The notes beneath the pieces are model-generated. The model had not been told where the DNA came from, searched no databases, and saw nothing but the letters and a program-made list of their open reading frames with translations. Both the position numbers and the translations under genes were made by a program. Shown here in pieces: positions 1 to 10,365 of a DNA stretch of 64,000 bases. How positions within the stretch are numbered: the first letter of the stretch is position 1; every line of letters starts with the position of its first letter. This DNA comes from Marinicella algicola (lineage in GTDB: Bacteria; Pseudomonadota; Gammaproteobacteria; Xanthomonadales; Marinicellaceae), in assembly GCF_028401385.1 (NCBI RefSeq), contig NZ_JAQOMR010000001.1, positions 2,296,501 to 2,360,500 of the forward strand. Direction: 5' to 3'.

Positions 1-422
1 AGCACGGCATTAACAAGCTTGCCCTCGTCGCCCTCGAAGAAGGCGGTGGCGATTTCGACATATTCGGTGACGATGACGGCGGTCGGGACGTCCGGCTTAT
101 TCGTGATCTCGAAGACGCCCGCGCGCAGAATAGCCCTGAGCGTGGAATCGAGCCGCGAAAGCGTCCAGCCCTCAGAAATGGAGGCGGAAATCTTCGGATC
201 GAGTGTCTTCTGGTCACGCACAACGCCGGTGACGATCGAACGGAACCAGGCCGGATCGGCCTTCAGATATATGTCGCCGTCGATTTCCTTGCCCAGACGA
301 TAGACCTCGTATTCGGCCAGGACATCGGCAAGCGCCGTTCCAGCGAGATCCATCTGATAGAGCGCCTGAACGGCGGCAAGGCGCGCGGCGCCCCGCTGAT
401 TTGCGGTCTTTTCGGTCGTCAT
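1..422 (-). CDS. nusB: Transcription antitermination factor NusB (3' end cut by window edge)
   Basis: NusB binds boxA RNA with S10 (NusE) and promotes antitermination on rRNA operons. The frame opens at the ATG complementary to 420-422 and stays open to base 3, giving about 140 residues of a usual 150-165. Visible NusB features are the basic start followed by [13 protein letters not shown], the [10 protein letters not shown] segment and the C-terminal helix [16 protein letters not shown] with the [10 protein letters not shown] motif. It lies downstream of nrdR on the same strand with a gap of about 150 bases. The stop codon is outside the window. Confidence 0.9.
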   Translation of the reverse strand, partial: MTTEKTANQRGAARLAAVQALYQMDLAGTALADVLAEYEVYRLGKEIDGDIYLKADPAWFRSIVTGVVRDQKTLDPKISASISEGWTLSRLDSTLRAILRAGVFEITNKPDVPTAVIVTEYVEIATAFFEGDEGKLVNAV

Positions 423-574
423 GATACTCCTCGCATTCCGAAAGGATGCGGTCATTTCTAAAGGCCGCGCGATATCGCCGGCACATGGTCATGAGCGGCT
501 AAACCACGCCAGCCGGACACTTGCAAGTGTTTTGCTCGATCCAAACGGATGCGAGGAACAGAATTGCGCTGAGC

Positions 575-1057
575 TCAAACCTCGCTGGTGTCAGAATCAC
601 GCGCAAGCTTGGCTGAAAACTCGGCGATGATCTCCTCGAAATCCTCGGTGGTCGAGAAATCGCGATAGACGGAGGCAAAGCGGACGAAAGCGACGTCATC
701 GAGATTTTTCAGCGCCTCCAGCACCAAAAGGCCGATTTCTTCGGACTGGATCTCGGGTTCGCCCGCACTTTCCAGACGACGGACGATCCCGGAGACAGCG
801 CGTTCGATGCGTTCACGTTCAACCGGCCGTTTCCTGAGGGCGATCTCGAAAGAACGCACCAGCTTGTCGCGATCAAACGGCACCTTGCGGCCGTTCTTCT
901 TGAAAACCACGAGTTCGCGCAGCTGCACGCGCTCGAATGTAGTGAACCGCCCGCCGCAATCGGGACAGACACGCCTGCGGCGGATGGACGTGTTGTCCTC
1001 CGCCGGGCGCAGATCCTTGACCTGAGTATCAGGTGAATTGCAGAACGGGCAGCGCAT
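575..1057 (-). CDS. nrdR: Transcriptional repressor NrdR
   Basis: NrdR is an ATP/dATP-sensing repressor of ribonucleotide reductase operons. The 160-residue protein has an N-terminal zinc ribbon with Cys3, Cys6, Cys31 and Cys34, a basic linker ([14 protein letters not shown]), then the ATP-cone domain from about residue 46 to 140 beginning [16 protein letters not shown]. Length and motifs are standard. Its ATG overlaps the glyA stop as TGATG at 1055-1059, so the two are very likely translationally coupled. The glyA-nrdR pair is conserved in Hyphomicrobiales. Confidence 0.96.
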   Translation of the reverse strand: MRCPFCNSPDTQVKDLRPAEDNTSIRRRRVCPDCGGRFTTFERVQLRELVVFKKNGRKVPFDRDKLVRSFEIALRKRPVERERIERAVSGIVRRLESAGEPEIQSEEIGLLVLEALKNLDDVAFVRFASVYRDFSTTEDFEEIIAEFSAKLARDSDTSEV

Positions 1058-2361
1058 CAGCCCATATAGCCATACATCGGGAAGCGCTGGGAAAGAGCGA
1101 CCACCTTTTCACGCACGGCCTTTTCGACAGCGGCGTTGCCTTCGTCGGAGTTGGCTTCCTTCAGACCGTCCAGCACTTCGACGATCAGTGTGCCGATCTC
1201 GGTAAACTCGGCCTCGGTGAAGCCACGGGTCGTGCCGGCGGGCGTGCCGAGACGGACACCCGAGGTCACGAAAGGCTTTTCCGGATCGAAGGGAATGCCG
1301 TTTTTGTTGCAGGTGATATAGGCGCGGCCAAGGGCTGCCTCGGCGCGCTTGCCGGTGGCATTCTTCGGCCTAAGATCGACCAGCATCGAGTGGTTGTCGG
1401 TACCGCCCGAAACGACGTCGAGACCGCCTTTCATCAGCGACCCGGCGAGCGCACGGGAATTCTTGACAACCTGCTCGGCATATTCCTTGAATTCCGGCTG
1501 CAGTGCCTCCCCAAAGGCAACAGCCTTGGCAGCGATCACATGCATCAGCGGCCCGCCCTGAAGGCCGGGGAACACGGCAGAATTGATCTTCTTGGCGATA
1601 TCGGGGTCATTGGTCAGCACCATGCCGCCACGCGGGCCACGCAGCGACTTGTGGGTCGTGGTGGTGGTGACATGTGCATGCGGGCAAGGCGAAGGGTGTA
1701 CGCCGCCGGCAACCAGACCGGCAATATGTGCCATATCGACCATCAGATAAGCGCCGACGGAATCGGCAATCTCGCGGAACCGTTTCCAGTCCCATACACG
1801 CGAATAGGCCGTGCCGCCGGCGATGATCAGCTTCGGGCGATGCTGCTCGGCCTTCTTGGCCACCTCGTCCATGTCAATCAGATTGTCCTCGCGGGACACG
1901 CCGTAGGACACCACATCGAACCACTTGCCCGACATATTGACCGGCGAACCGTGGGTGAGATGGCCACCCGAGTTGAGGTCAAGCCCCATGAAGGTGTCGC
2001 CCGGCTGCAGCAGCGCGAGGAACACGGCCTGGTTCATCTGCGAACCGGAATTCGGCTGCACATTGGCGAATTCAACACCGAACAGCTTCTTGGCACGATC
2101 AATCGCTAGTTGCTCAGCGATATCAACGAACTGGCAGCCACCGTAATAGCGCTTGCCCGGATAGCCCTCGGCATACTTGTTGGTCATGATGGAGCCCTGC
2201 GCCTCAAGCACGGCGCGCGAGACGATATTTTCCGAAGCGATCAGCTCGATCTCGTGGCGCTGGCGGCCAAGCTCCTTGCCGATCGCATCAAAGATTTCCG
2301 GATCGGTGTCGGAGAGCGTGCGGTTGAAGAAGTTCTCGGTAAACACTGTCTGGCTTGTCAT
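1057..2361 (-). CDS. glyA: Serine hydroxymethyltransferase
   Basis: GlyA interconverts serine plus tetrahydrofolate with glycine plus 5,10-methylene-THF and is a main source of one-carbon units. The 434-residue protein starts [12 protein letters not shown]; an open frame 28 codons further upstream lacks family similarity and is not used. PLP-dependent features are visible: the substrate-binding segment [13 protein letters not shown] near residue 40, [14 protein letters not shown], the aspartate region VDMAHIAG, and the Schiff-base lysine in [15 protein letters not shown]. It is first of the glyA-nrdR unit and overlaps nrdR by one base. Confidence 0.97.
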   Translation of the reverse strand: MTSQTVFTENFFNRTLSDTDPEIFDAIGKELGRQRHEIELIASENIVSRAVLEAQGSIMTNKYAEGYPGKRYYGGCQFVDIAEQLAIDRAKKLFGVEFANVQPNSGSQMNQAVFLALLQPGDTFMGLDLNSGGHLTHGSPVNMSGKWFDVVSYGVSREDNLIDMDEVAKKAEQHRPKLIIAGGTAYSRVWDWKRFREIADSVGAYLMVDMAHIAGLVAGGVHPSPCPHAHVTTTTTHKSLRGPRGGMVLTNDPDIAKKINSAVFPGLQGGPLMHVIAAKAVAFGEALQPEFKEYAEQVVKNSRALAGSLMKGGLDVVSGGTDNHSMLVDLRPKNATGKRAEAALGRAYITCNKNGIPFDPEKPFVTSGVRLGTPAGTTRGFTEAEFTEIGTLIVEVLDGLKEANSDEGNAAVEKAVREKVVALSQRFPMYGYMG

Positions 2362-2489
2362 CGCAGGTTCCTCAGTTTTGGCGGGCGGAAGCGTTCTAGC
2401 GCCCGGTGCATCATCGTGCAATAGACGAAAGCCGCCGGCGAACATGGCTCCCCGGCGGCATTTTCAATCATGTTTACGAAGAACGGACC

Positions 2490-3743
2490 CTATTCGATGC
2501 CGCTGGTGGTCTGCAGCGCAAGTTCGGGCGCACCATCGAGATTGTAGATATCATCGCGGAACTGCACGATCCCATCCTTCGCGGACCAGGCGGTGATGTA
2601 GACGAAATGGTTTGGCACAGGGTCGGCAAGGTTCACAGGCGCGGAAATACCGGCGTGAATGGTCTGCTCGATTTTCTGACGGTCCCATCCGGGCGTGTTC
2701 TTCAAAAGCCAGACATCAAGGTCGCGGACGTTCTCGATACGCACGCAGCCGGATGATTCGAAACGCAGCATATCGTTGAACAACGACTGGCTCGGCGTAT
2801 CGTGCATGTAGACAGCATGCTTGTTGTGAAAGTTGATCTTGGTTGACGCCATGGCGCTGTTCGGCCCCGGATCCTGACGGAAAGTCAGGTTCGGCGCTTT
2901 TTCGGCATTCCAGTCGATCGTCATCGGATCGACCTCTTTGCCCTTGTTGTCATAAAGCCGGATCTTGTTGTCCACCAGATAGTTCGGATCCTCGCGCATC
3001 AGCGGCATGATATCCTTCTGGATGATCGAACGCGGCACGGTCCAGGGTGGGTTGAAGATGATCTCGAAGATTTTCGAGTTCAGCAACGGCGTTGGGCGCG
3101 AAGGCCGACCGACAATGGCGACATTACGCAACGCGACGGCATTGTTCTCCACCGCCTCGGCATAGGCTGCGGGAATATTGACCAGCACATAACGCTCACC
3201 GAGGTTCGAGCCAAGGTCCTCAACGCGTGTCAGATTGGTTTCAAGCTGGGCAAGGCGAACCCGGGCGCTGACATTGAGCGCCTTCAGCGTGTACTCGTCA
3301 ATATAGCCGGTCTCGGCAAGACCGTGACGCGCCTGAAAGTGGCGAACCGCACCCTGAACATAGGAGTCGTAAGAATCAGAAATACCGGCTGACCGCGACA
3401 GATCGCCGGAGATAATCAGCCGCTGACGCAACTGCTGCACGGAGGCATCATAAACGCCGAATTGCAGCGGAACATTGGGATGCACCTCGGGCCAGCCACC
3501 ACCGGTGACAATTCGCTGGTACTCCGCGATTGCCTGCATCAGATTCGACGGTGCGTTCGGACCGAGTATCGGTTGGTTGGAACTGACACTGGCCTGGGCA
3601 CGCGAGGTCACGGCATCGAACTGGTCATCCCAGTTGCCGCGCCCGGGCGTGTTGATCAGCGCGTCGACCGCCGACTGCGCAGAAGCCAGTTGCGGCAGAG
3701 CCAGCACACCCGCGGCACCGGCGATGAAACGTCGGCGCGACAC
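2490..3743 (-). CDS. L,D-transpeptidase (YkuD/YcbB type) with peptidoglycan-binding domain
   Basis: A predicted exported enzyme that makes 3-3 crosslinks or attaches proteins to peptidoglycan. The 417 residues begin with a twin-arginine-like signal (SRRRFIAGAAGVLALP, cleavage near LASAQS). A peptidoglycan-binding repeat follows around residues 120-150 (YVQGAVRHFQARHGL), then a YkuD catalytic domain ending in the cysteine motif SSGCVRIENVRDL with an upstream YMHDTP histidine. The architecture matches the YcbB/LdtD class common in alphaproteobacteria. It is monocistronic in appearance, 128 bases beyond the glyA start. The exact substrate is not readable from sequence. Confidence 0.88.
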   Translation of the reverse strand: MSRRRFIAGAAGVLALPQLASAQSAVDALINTPGRGNWDDQFDAVTSRAQASVSSNQPILGPNAPSNLMQAIAEYQRIVTGGGWPEVHPNVPLQFGVYDASVQQLRQRLIISGDLSRSAGISDSYDSYVQGAVRHFQARHGLAETGYIDEYTLKALNVSARVRLAQLETNLTRVEDLGSNLGERYVLVNIPAAYAEAVENNAVALRNVAIVGRPSRPTPLLNSKIFEIIFNPPWTVPRSIIQKDIMPLMREDPNYLVDNKIRLYDNKGKEVDPMTIDWNAEKAPNLTFRQDPGPNSAMASTKINFHNKHAVYMHDTPSQSLFNDMLRFESSGCVRIENVRDLDVWLLKNTPGWDRQKIEQTIHAGISAPVNLADPVPNHFVYITAWSAKDGIVQFRDDIYNLDGAPELALQTTSGIE

Positions 3744-3912
3744 AGTTTTGGAGTGCGCTTTCTGGTCTAGTTTTTTGTCATGAAATCCAAATCTCGTTCA
3801 GTCCCTCAAACGCCGGAAGCAGGCGTCACTGCTTCAGTGAAGCCCTGTCACAGCAATATGGCCAATTATTGTCGGATTTCAAACCCAAGCCGGCAGGACA
3901 CTCTCGCGCATT

Positions 3913-4320
3913 TTAACGCTGACGAATGAAGGCAAGGTAAACCCAGAAGGAGACATAGAAGCCGATCAATAAAACGTGAACGGCTGTCAGCCCGGCTGCA
4001 TCGCCGAAAATCTGCGGGTAGGCACTGCGCACACCGATCTGGAATGCGACGCTGACCACCCATAGCACCCCGCCCCACCTTACCCCGAACCAGAGACCGA
4101 GAGCGGCGACCGGATAGAGCACGGACAGCACCGCTTCGACAAAACGGATATCGGGATGGACGATATCGAATCGTCCGGCACCACCTTCAGAAAGCCCAAT
4201 GAGCGCCGCCCAGCTGAAAAGCGCCAAAATAAGAAGAAACACAGCAACACACCGCTTAAAAACCAGAAAAGCGGACTGCGAAAAACTGGGACTTGGGGTA
4301 ACGCTCGATTCTGAGTTCAT
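3913..4320 (-). CDS. Small membrane protein, DUF6163-like
   Basis: About 135 residues starting MNSESSVTPSPSFS; an upstream ATG at 4383 would add 21 residues of no obvious character. Four hydrophobic segments are visible (about residues 22-42, 55-75, 78-98 and 110-130), so it is an integral inner-membrane protein. It resembles the uncharacterised DUF6163 proteins often found upstream of hemB in rhizobia; I am recalling that family and could not search. No enzymatic motif is apparent. It is divergent from hemB with about 143 bases between starts. Confidence 0.6.
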   Translation of the reverse strand: MNSESSVTPSPSFSQSAFLVFKRCVAVFLLILALFSWAALIGLSEGGAGRFDIVHPDIRFVEAVLSVLYPVAALGLWFGVRWGGVLWVVSVAFQIGVRSAYPQIFGDAAGLTAVHVLLIGFYVSFWVYLAFIRQR

Positions 4321-4463
4321 GATCGCCTTATACGCGGCAAATGCCTGCCGACAAACCCGGGAGCGGCGTTGCCGATGTGACAATTTGGAGTGTTTAGCGC
4401 TCGCTGTCAGCGTGCTACAAGCCTGACGAACATCAAAACTGTCCAGCAGGCCGGAGAAACAGG

Positions 4464-5485
4464 ATGAACGACGCCAACGACAAGACCCATCTCGTCGACC
4501 GGATCACGGGTCACCGCCGCATGCGCCGCAACCGCAAGGCCGACTGGACCCGCAGGCTGGTGCGCGAGAACCGACTGACGGTCGATGACCTGATCTGGCC
4601 GGTTTTCGTCATCCCGGGCGAGAATATCGAAGAGCCGATCCCGGCCATGCCCGGCGTTTCCCGCATGAGCGTTGACCGGCTGGCGGAGGCCGCCTGCAAG
4701 GCCGAGGCGCTCGGTATCCCCGCAATCGCCACCTTTCCCAATATCGAGCTCGAAAAGCGCGATATGAACGGTTCGGAAATTCTCAATCCCGACAATCTGA
4801 TCAACCGCGCCACCCGTGCCATCAAGAAGGCAGCCCCGGTGTCGGCGTGATTACCGATGTCGCGCTCGACCCGTTCACCAGTCACGGCCATGACGGCATC
4901 CTGATCGGCGACGAGATCGTCAATGACGGCACCGTTGATCATATCTGCGAGGCAGCCGTGCTGCAGGCAGAGGCGGGTGCTGACATTGTGGCGCCCTCTG
5001 AAATGATGGACGGGCGGATCGGCGCGATCCGCGAACGGCTGGACGCTGCAGGCTTCCAGAATGTCGGCATCATGTCCTATGCGACCAAATTTTCCTCCGG
5101 CTTCTACGGGCCTTACCGCGAAGCAATTGCGACCAAAGGACTGCTGAAGGGCGACAAGGCAAGCTATTACGTCGACTCTGCAAATGGTACTGAGGCCCTG
5201 CGCGACGCCGCCCTCGATGTCGAGGAAGGCGCTGACATGCTGATGGTCAAACCGGGCCTGCCCTATCTCGATATCTGCTGGAGGATGAAGGAAACCTTCG
5301 GCCTTCCGGTCTTCGCCTATCAGGTCTCCGGCGAATACGCGATGATCCGCATGGCCGCGGAACGCGGCGCCATCGATGGCGACCGGGTGATGATGGAAAC
5401 GCTTCTGTCGTTCAAACGCGCCGGCTGCGACGGCATCCTCACCTATTTCGCAATGGAGGTCGCCGAAAAACTGGCGAAATCGTGA
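4464..5485 (+). CDS. hemB: Delta-aminolevulinic acid dehydratase (porphobilinogen synthase), frame broken once
   Basis: HemB condenses two 5-aminolevulinate molecules to porphobilinogen in haem synthesis. The first 124 codons run from MNDANDKTHL through GHRRMRRNRK and the PVFVIPGENI segment. The frame then breaks at the CCCC run at 4834-4837 and resumes with GVITDVALDPFTSHGHDG. One extra C gives AAPGVGVITDV and a 340-residue protein, the family length. Catalytic lysines lie in ATKFSSGFYGP and LMVKPGLPYLD. Single-copy essential function plus the homopolymer context makes a sequencing error far more likely than a pseudogene. Confidence 0.9.
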
Positions 5486-5588
5486 CCATCGTCACGCTCC
5501 CGGCGTTGCAATCAGCCACGGCCATCCCACATTGGAATGAAAGCTGAGGCGGAACGCCTAGCTGGATCGAAACGAGCGAGTGACAACG

Positions 5589-6055
5589 ATGAGCATTCAA
5601 CGAGACATGCCCTACGCAGCACCGAATGCTGGCAGCGCCGCCTATTCCGGCGTGTTGTCGCGCCGGGTTCTGGCGTTTCTGGTCGATTACCTCATCATCG
5701 CAATCCTGTGGGTGCCTGCAGCGGTTCTGCTGTTCTTTGTCGGGATTGCCACGCTGGGGCTCGCCTTTTGCTGTATCCGGTGCTCTATTTCATCGTCGCC
5801 GTGTTCTATTTCGGCTTCACGATGGGCGGGTTCGCGCAGGCCTCGCTTGGCATGCGGACCATGGGCCTCAGGATCGTTCGCACCGATGGCTTGAGGATGG
5901 ATTTTCTGACCGCCGCCGTGCATCTGGCCCTGTTCTGGCTGTTCAACTCCATCCTGACGCCGCTGGTTCTGTTGGTCGGTCTCTTCACCGATCGCAAGCG
6001 ACTGCTGCACGATTTTCTGGTCGGCGCCGTGATCGTGCGTGAAGAAGCGATCTGA
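5589..6055 (+). CDS. RDD family membrane protein, frame broken once
   Basis: A small integral membrane protein of about 155 residues with the RDD signature near the N-terminus (SRRVLAFLVDYLIIAIL) and four hydrophobic helices. The start MSIQRDMPYA at 5589 is preceded by GAGCGAG. The frame breaks at the TTTT run at 5766-5769: one more T joins GIATLGLAF to LLYPVLYFIVAVFYFGF and continues to the stop after VIVREEAI. RDD proteins are poorly characterised and have been suggested to act in transport or ion homeostasis. It sits between hemB and bpt, all on the plus strand. Confidence 0.78.
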
Positions 6056-6154
6056 AGCGGAAGCATTCTCGGCACAAGATCGCCGCAGGCAAGGTTGACC
6101 TTTGGCCGATTGCGCCATTCTAGGATCAGTAACCCGAAGCATGTTGTGCCGGTC

Positions 6155-6907
6155 ATGAACACGCAAGCCATCCAGTCACCACAGTTTTACCTGACTGCTC
6201 CGGCGCAGTGCCCCTATCTGGAGGCAGAGCGCGAGCGCAAGGTTTTCACCCATCTCGTCGGCCCCCGCGCCAACGAGATGAACGACCTTCTCACGCAGGG
6301 CGGCTTCAGACGTTCGCAGAATATTGCCTATCGCCCGGCGTGCGAGAACTGCCGCGCCTGTGTATCCGTGCGGATCTTGGCGGACGAGTTTGAAAAGCCG
6401 CGGTCGCTGAAACGTATTGCCTCACGCAACAGCAACCTCGTGGCGACCGAGCGACCCGCAATTGCCACGTCTGAGCAATATGACCTGTTTCGCACCTATC
6501 TCGACAGCCGCCACCAGCGCGGCGGTATGGCCGACATGACGATCGATGATTATGTCGTGATGGTGGAAGAGACCCATGTGGAAACCCGAATGTTCGAATA
6601 CCGCATTTCAACCGGCCACCTCGGTGAGGAGGGCGAGCTTATTGCCGTAGCGCTCTCGGATTTCCTCGTCGACGGGCTGTCCATGGTCTATTCCTTTTTC
6701 AACCCGGCCTATGTGAAGCGTTCGCTTGGAAGCTTCATGATCATTGACCATGTGGGCCGGGCCCAGAAGCTTGGCCTGCCCTATGTCTATCTCGGCTACT
6801 GGGTCAAAGGCTCACAGAAGATGGACTACAAGAAACGCTTCCAGCCGCAGGAACACCTTACCGGCCAGGGCTGGGAACGGGCCGAAATCGAAGAGCCTGT
6901 GGATTAG
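6155..6907 (+). CDS. bpt: Aspartate/glutamate leucyltransferase (N-end rule)
   Basis: Bpt transfers leucine from Leu-tRNA to proteins with N-terminal Asp or Glu, marking them for ClpAPS degradation. The 250-residue protein starts [14 protein letters not shown]; an in-frame ATG 20 codons upstream is less family-like. Family motifs are [18 protein letters not shown], the paired cysteines in [14 protein letters not shown], and the C-terminal [16 protein letters not shown] with [18 protein letters not shown]. Length is typical. No sign of damage. Confidence 0.94.
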   Translation: MNTQAIQSPQFYLTAPAQCPYLEAERERKVFTHLVGPRANEMNDLLTQGGFRRSQNIAYRPACENCRACVSVRILADEFEKPRSLKRIASRNSNLVATERPAIATSEQYDLFRTYLDSRHQRGGMADMTIDDYVVMVEETHVETRMFEYRISTGHLGEEGELIAVALSDFLVDGLSMVYSFFNPAYVKRSLGSFMIIDHVGRAQKLGLPYVYLGYWVKGSQKMDYKKRFQPQEHLTGQGWERAEIEEPVD

Positions 6908-7032
6908 GCCGCCAGCCAGTGCCATTTCCGCCAATTAGAGCTCTTTTCAACCCGCGGAATATGGAACCCTCCGTCACAATCGCCTAACGTCGGCCTGTCA
7001 GAACAGGCATATGAGGCAAAAACGGAGAGACA

Positions 7033-7486
7033 ATGCTTAAGGAATTCCGGGATTTCATCGCCAGAGGCAATGTCGTCGACATGGCCGTCGGCATCATTGT
7101 GGGCGCGGCATTTACCGCAATCGTCCGTTCGCTGGTGGCCGATATCATCGATCCGATTATCGGGCTGATCGTCGGCGGCATCGATTTTTCCGACATGTAT
7201 TTCGTGATGAACGGCGTCGTCCCCGAGGGAGCAAGCCTTGCGGACGCGCGCGATTCAAGCGCCGCGATTTTTGCGTACGGCGCCTTCATCACCTCCATCA
7301 TCAATTTCATGATCATCGCATTCGTGGTCTTCATGCTGGTCAAAACCATCAACCGGGTGCGCGTAGCAGCCGAGCGTAAGGCCAAGCGTCAGGAAGAGGT
7401 CGCGGCCGCTGCAGCCCCGCCACCTGGACCGACCGAGCTGGAAGTGCTGCTCGAGATTCGCGATCTCGCTGAAGCAGCAGCAGTAA
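7033..7486 (+). CDS. mscL: Large-conductance mechanosensitive channel MscL
   Basis: MscL is the homopentameric emergency-release channel of the inner membrane. The start [19 protein letters not shown] and pore helix [12 protein letters not shown] are diagnostic, with a second helix [16 protein letters not shown]. As written, the frame runs past the expected end (VLLEIRDL) into the next gene, giving an apparent 354-residue fusion. Dropping one base near 7464-7469 (GATCTCGCTG) ends the protein at TAA 7484-7486 as EIRDSLKQQQ or EIRDLLKQQQ, about 150 residues and typical of MscL tails. I therefore annotate two genes and treat the fusion as a one-base insertion. Confidence 0.85.
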
Positions 7487-7551
7487 CGAACACAGGACAG
7501 AACGCTGAGGGCCGGCGTGACAGTCTAGCGTTGTTTTTTGGGGGCAGATCA

Positions 7552-8097
7552 ATGGGCGACGTGACGGAGCTGCAGTGCCGCTGTGGTGCTGTGAAAATGC
7601 AAGCGGCAGACGCCCCGATCATGAGTGCGGAATGCCTTTGCAATTCCTGCCGGAGCGCCGCCGAATTGATGGAGGCGCTTCCCGGTGCGCCGCGTCTGCG
7701 CGAGGCATCCGGCGGCACGCGCATGGAGGTTTTCCGCAAGGACCGGGTGCGATGCCTGAGCGGCTCGGAAAATCTGCGTGAGTTTCGCCTGAACGACAAG
7801 ACCAAGACCCGGCGCATCGTTGCGGTCTGCTGCAACACACCGATGATCCTCGACGTCACAGTGGGCCACTGGGTTGATCTTTACGGCATACTCTGGCCGG
7901 AGGGCACCCTGCCCCCGCTCCAATTACGATCCATGGCCGGAACCCTCGACGATCAATCATCGCTGCCGCAAGACGTGCCCAACCTAAAAGCCTATTCGGC
8001 GGGCTTCTTCGTCCGACTGCTGGCGGCCTGGGTTGCGATGAGGTTCCGAAGACCGAAGATCGACTATGTCAAAGGCGAGCTTGAGTTGAACCGCTGA
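7552..8097 (+). CDS. GFA/CENP-V-type zinc-binding protein (DUF6151-like)
   Basis: About 181 residues starting [16 protein letters not shown], with a G-rich ribosome-binding sequence (GGGGG at 7540-7544) upstream. The cysteine pattern CRCGAV, CLCNSC and CC in VAVCCNTPM matches the glutathione-dependent formaldehyde-activating (GFA) fold, a zinc-binding beta domain found in enzymes of uncertain role. The C-terminal part carries a short hydrophobic stretch ([13 protein letters not shown]). The reading frame happens to be open to mscL upstream, so it can look like an MscL C-terminal domain. Its own start and ribosome-binding site argue for a separate gene. Function unknown. Confidence 0.7.
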   Translation: MGDVTELQCRCGAVKMQAADAPIMSAECLCNSCRSAAELMEALPGAPRLREASGGTRMEVFRKDRVRCLSGSENLREFRLNDKTKTRRIVAVCCNTPMILDVTVGHWVDLYGILWPEGTLPPLQLRSMAGTLDDQSSLPQDVPNLKAYSAGFFVRLLAAWVAMRFRRPKIDYVKGELELNR

Positions 8098-8131
8098 CGC
8101 GCGGTCCAGCCCACCATTGCCAACTGCAGCT

Positions 8132-9697
8132 TCATTCCCACTCGATCGTGCCCGGCGGCTTCGACGTCACGTCGTAGACCACGCGGTTGATGCCGCGGAC
8201 TTCGTTGATGATGCGGGTGGCGGCTTTGCCGAGGAAGTTCATGTCGTAGTGGTAGAAATCGGCTGTCATGCCATCGACGGAGGTCACGGCGCGCAGTGCG
8301 CAGACGAATTCATAGGTGCGGCCATCGCCCATCACACCGACGGTCTGCACCGGCAGCAGCACGGCGAAGGCCTGCCAGATGACGTCGTAGAGGCCGTTTT
8401 TCCGTATTTCATCGAGATAGATGGCGTCGGCCTCGCGCAGGATGTCGAGCTTTTCCTTGGTCACGCCGCCGGGGCAGCGGATCGCAAGGCCCGGGCCCGG
8501 GAATGGGTGGCGACCGATGAAGCTATCGGGCAGGCCAAGCTCCTTGCCGAGTACGCGAACCTCATCCTTGAACAGTTCACGCAACGGCTCAACGAGCTGC
8601 ATGTTCATGCGCTCGGGCAGGCCACCGACATTGTGGTGCGACTTGATGGTGACCGATGGGCCGCCGGAGAAGGAGACGCTTTCGATCACATCCGGATAGA
8701 GCGTGCCCTGGCCGAGGAAGTCGGCACCGCCGAGCTTCTTCGCCTCGTCCTCGAAGGTCTCGATGAACAGGCGACCGATAATCTTGCGCTTGGTTTCCGG
8801 ATCGGCCACGCCTTCAAGCTCGCCGCCGAATTTATCGACCGCATCGACATGGATGAGGTGGAGATTGTAGTGCTCGCGGAACATCGCGACCACTTCGGCC
8901 GCCTCATTCTTGCGCATCAGGCCGTGGTCAACGAGGATGCAGGTGAGCTGGTCGCCGATGGCCTCGTGGATCAGGAGTGCGGCAACGGATGAGTCAACGC
9001 CACCGGAGAGCGCGCAGATCACCTTACTGTCGCCGACCTGATCGCGGATCTTCTGGACCATTTCAGCGCGGTAGGCCGCCATCGACCAGTCGGATTTCAG
9101 CCCGACGATCTTGTGCACGAAATTGGAAAGCAGCTTGCCGCCATCGGGCGTGTGCACCACTTCCGGGTGGAACATGGTGGTGTAATAGCGCTTTTCCTCG
9201 TTGACGCAGATGGCAAAGGGCGCATGCGGCGAGGTGCCGATCACTTCAAAACCATCCGGTGCATGCATCACGCGGTCGCCATGGCTCATCCACACGGGAT
9301 ATTTGTGACCGACTTCCCAGATGCCTTCGAAAAGCGGTGAGGCTTTCAGGATCTCAACATCGGCGCGGCCGAATTCCGCTGCGTGACCACCTTCGACCGA
9401 GCCGCCGAGTTGAACGCAGAGCGTCTGCTGGCCATAGCAGATGGCAAGGATCGGCACCCCACTGTCGAACACCGCCTGCGGCGCGCGCGGCGAACCGTCC
9501 CGTGTCACAGAATCCGGTCCGCCCGAGAATATCACGCCCTTCGGCTGCAGTCGCTCGAAGCCTTCCTCCGCTTTCTGAAACGGCACGATCTCGCAGAACA
9601 CGCCGGTTTCGCGCACGCGACGCGCGATCAACTGCGTCACCTGGCTGCCGAAATCGATGATCAGGACGGAATCGGGATGGGAAATGTCTGCGGTCAT
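8132..9697 (-). CDS. guaA: GMP synthase (glutamine-hydrolysing)
   Basis: GuaA converts XMP to GMP using glutamine and ATP. The 521-residue protein has an N-terminal class-I glutamine amidotransferase domain ([20 protein letters not shown], nucleophile Cys in [10 protein letters not shown], His/Glu in MFHPEVVHT). An ATP-pyrophosphatase domain follows with the P-loop [14 protein letters not shown], then the dimerisation domain ending [14 protein letters not shown]. Length and motifs are complete. It is followed on the plus-strand side by the convergent GFA-like gene, 34 bases away. Confidence 0.97.
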   Translation of the reverse strand: MTADISHPDSVLIIDFGSQVTQLIARRVRETGVFCEIVPFQKAEEGFERLQPKGVIFSGGPDSVTRDGSPRAPQAVFDSGVPILAICYGQQTLCVQLGGSVEGGHAAEFGRADVEILKASPLFEGIWEVGHKYPVWMSHGDRVMHAPDGFEVIGTSPHAPFAICVNEEKRYYTTMFHPEVVHTPDGGKLLSNFVHKIVGLKSDWSMAAYRAEMVQKIRDQVGDSKVICALSGGVDSSVAALLIHEAIGDQLTCILVDHGLMRKNEAAEVVAMFREHYNLHLIHVDAVDKFGGELEGVADPETKRKIIGRLFIETFEDEAKKLGGADFLGQGTLYPDVIESVSFSGGPSVTIKSHHNVGGLPERMNMQLVEPLRELFKDEVRVLGKELGLPDSFIGRHPFPGPGLAIRCPGGVTKEKLDILREADAIYLDEIRKNGLYDVIWQAFAVLLPVQTVGVMGDGRTYEFVCALRAVTSVDGMTADFYHYDMNFLGKAATRIINEVRGINRVVYDVTSKPPGTIEWE

Positions 9698-9735
9698 GGG
9701 AAGGCCTTCCGGTCGATGAAAGCTAAAAGCTGCGT

Positions 9736-10365
9736 TTAGAGGGGAATTGCGCCCGTTTCAATGGCGCTTTCCAGCCGATCGACGGCTTGGCTGAGTTTTT
9801 CATCGATTATGTGCAGATATTGGCTCCAGTCATCGACATGTTTGAGCTCTTCCCTGCCATCGGAAATACCCCGAAGGCCGGTCAACGGCACGCCCATGAG
9901 CTGGCACGCGCGCAAAAGCGCGAAAGTTTCCATGTCGACCATATCGGCATCGATCCGGTCATAGGCCGCACCCGAGACGATATTGGCGCCGGTTGAAAGG
10001 CGCGCGGAAGGCAGGCCGGGGATCGAAAACGGCAGCAGAACTTCGGCGGGAATATCCAGAAACGGCGTGCGCCCCTTCTCAAATCCGAGCGGCGAGGCAT
10101 CCATGTCACGATAGGAGACCGAGGCGGCCTGGTAGATTTCCGTCTGCTCCAGCGTGGCTGAACCTGCCGAGCCGAGCGAAACGACCAGCGCCGGCAATCT
10201 GTTTGCCGCGGCATAAACCGTCAGCGCCTTGGTCAGTGATATCGCAGCCTCGACCGGGCCCACGCCCGCCATCAGCGGCGAAATCCGGGCTTTCAGCTTT
10301 TCGCCATACTCGGCTTCTGCCGCCATGACGAAGAGAACGTCCTTTCCTGCAACACGATCGAGCAT
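9736..10365 (-). CDS. mtnN: 5'-methylthioadenosine/S-adenosylhomocysteine nucleosidase-like protein
   Basis: MTA/SAH nucleosidase removes adenine from methylthioadenosine and S-adenosylhomocysteine in methyl-group and quorum-signal metabolism. The 209-residue protein shows [12 protein letters not shown] at the start, [12 protein letters not shown], the purine-binding GANIVSG, the ribose-binding glutamate in [11 protein letters not shown], and the catalytic aspartate region [16 protein letters not shown]. It is slightly shorter than the 230-residue family norm at the N-terminus. Its ATG follows the stop of the thioesterase gene with no spacer (TAGATG), indicating an operon. Confidence 0.83.
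   Translation of the reverse strand: MLDRVAGKDVLFVMAAEAEYGEKLKARISPLMAGVGPVEAAISLTKALTVYAAANRLPALVVSLGSAGSATLEQTEIYQAASVSYRDMDASPLGFEKGRTPFLDIPAEVLLPFSIPGLPSARLSTGANIVSGAAYDRIDADMVDMETFALLRACQLMGVPLTGLRGISDGREELKHVDDWSQYLHIIDEKLSQAVDRLESAIETGAIPL

Noticed and set aside
1033..2109. A 358-codon plus-strand frame antisense to glyA
   Set aside because: A shadow of a highly conserved gene; no domain, no ribosome-binding site.
8117..8992. A 291-codon plus-strand frame antisense to guaA
   Set aside because: Opposite an intact conserved gene, composition of a shadow frame.
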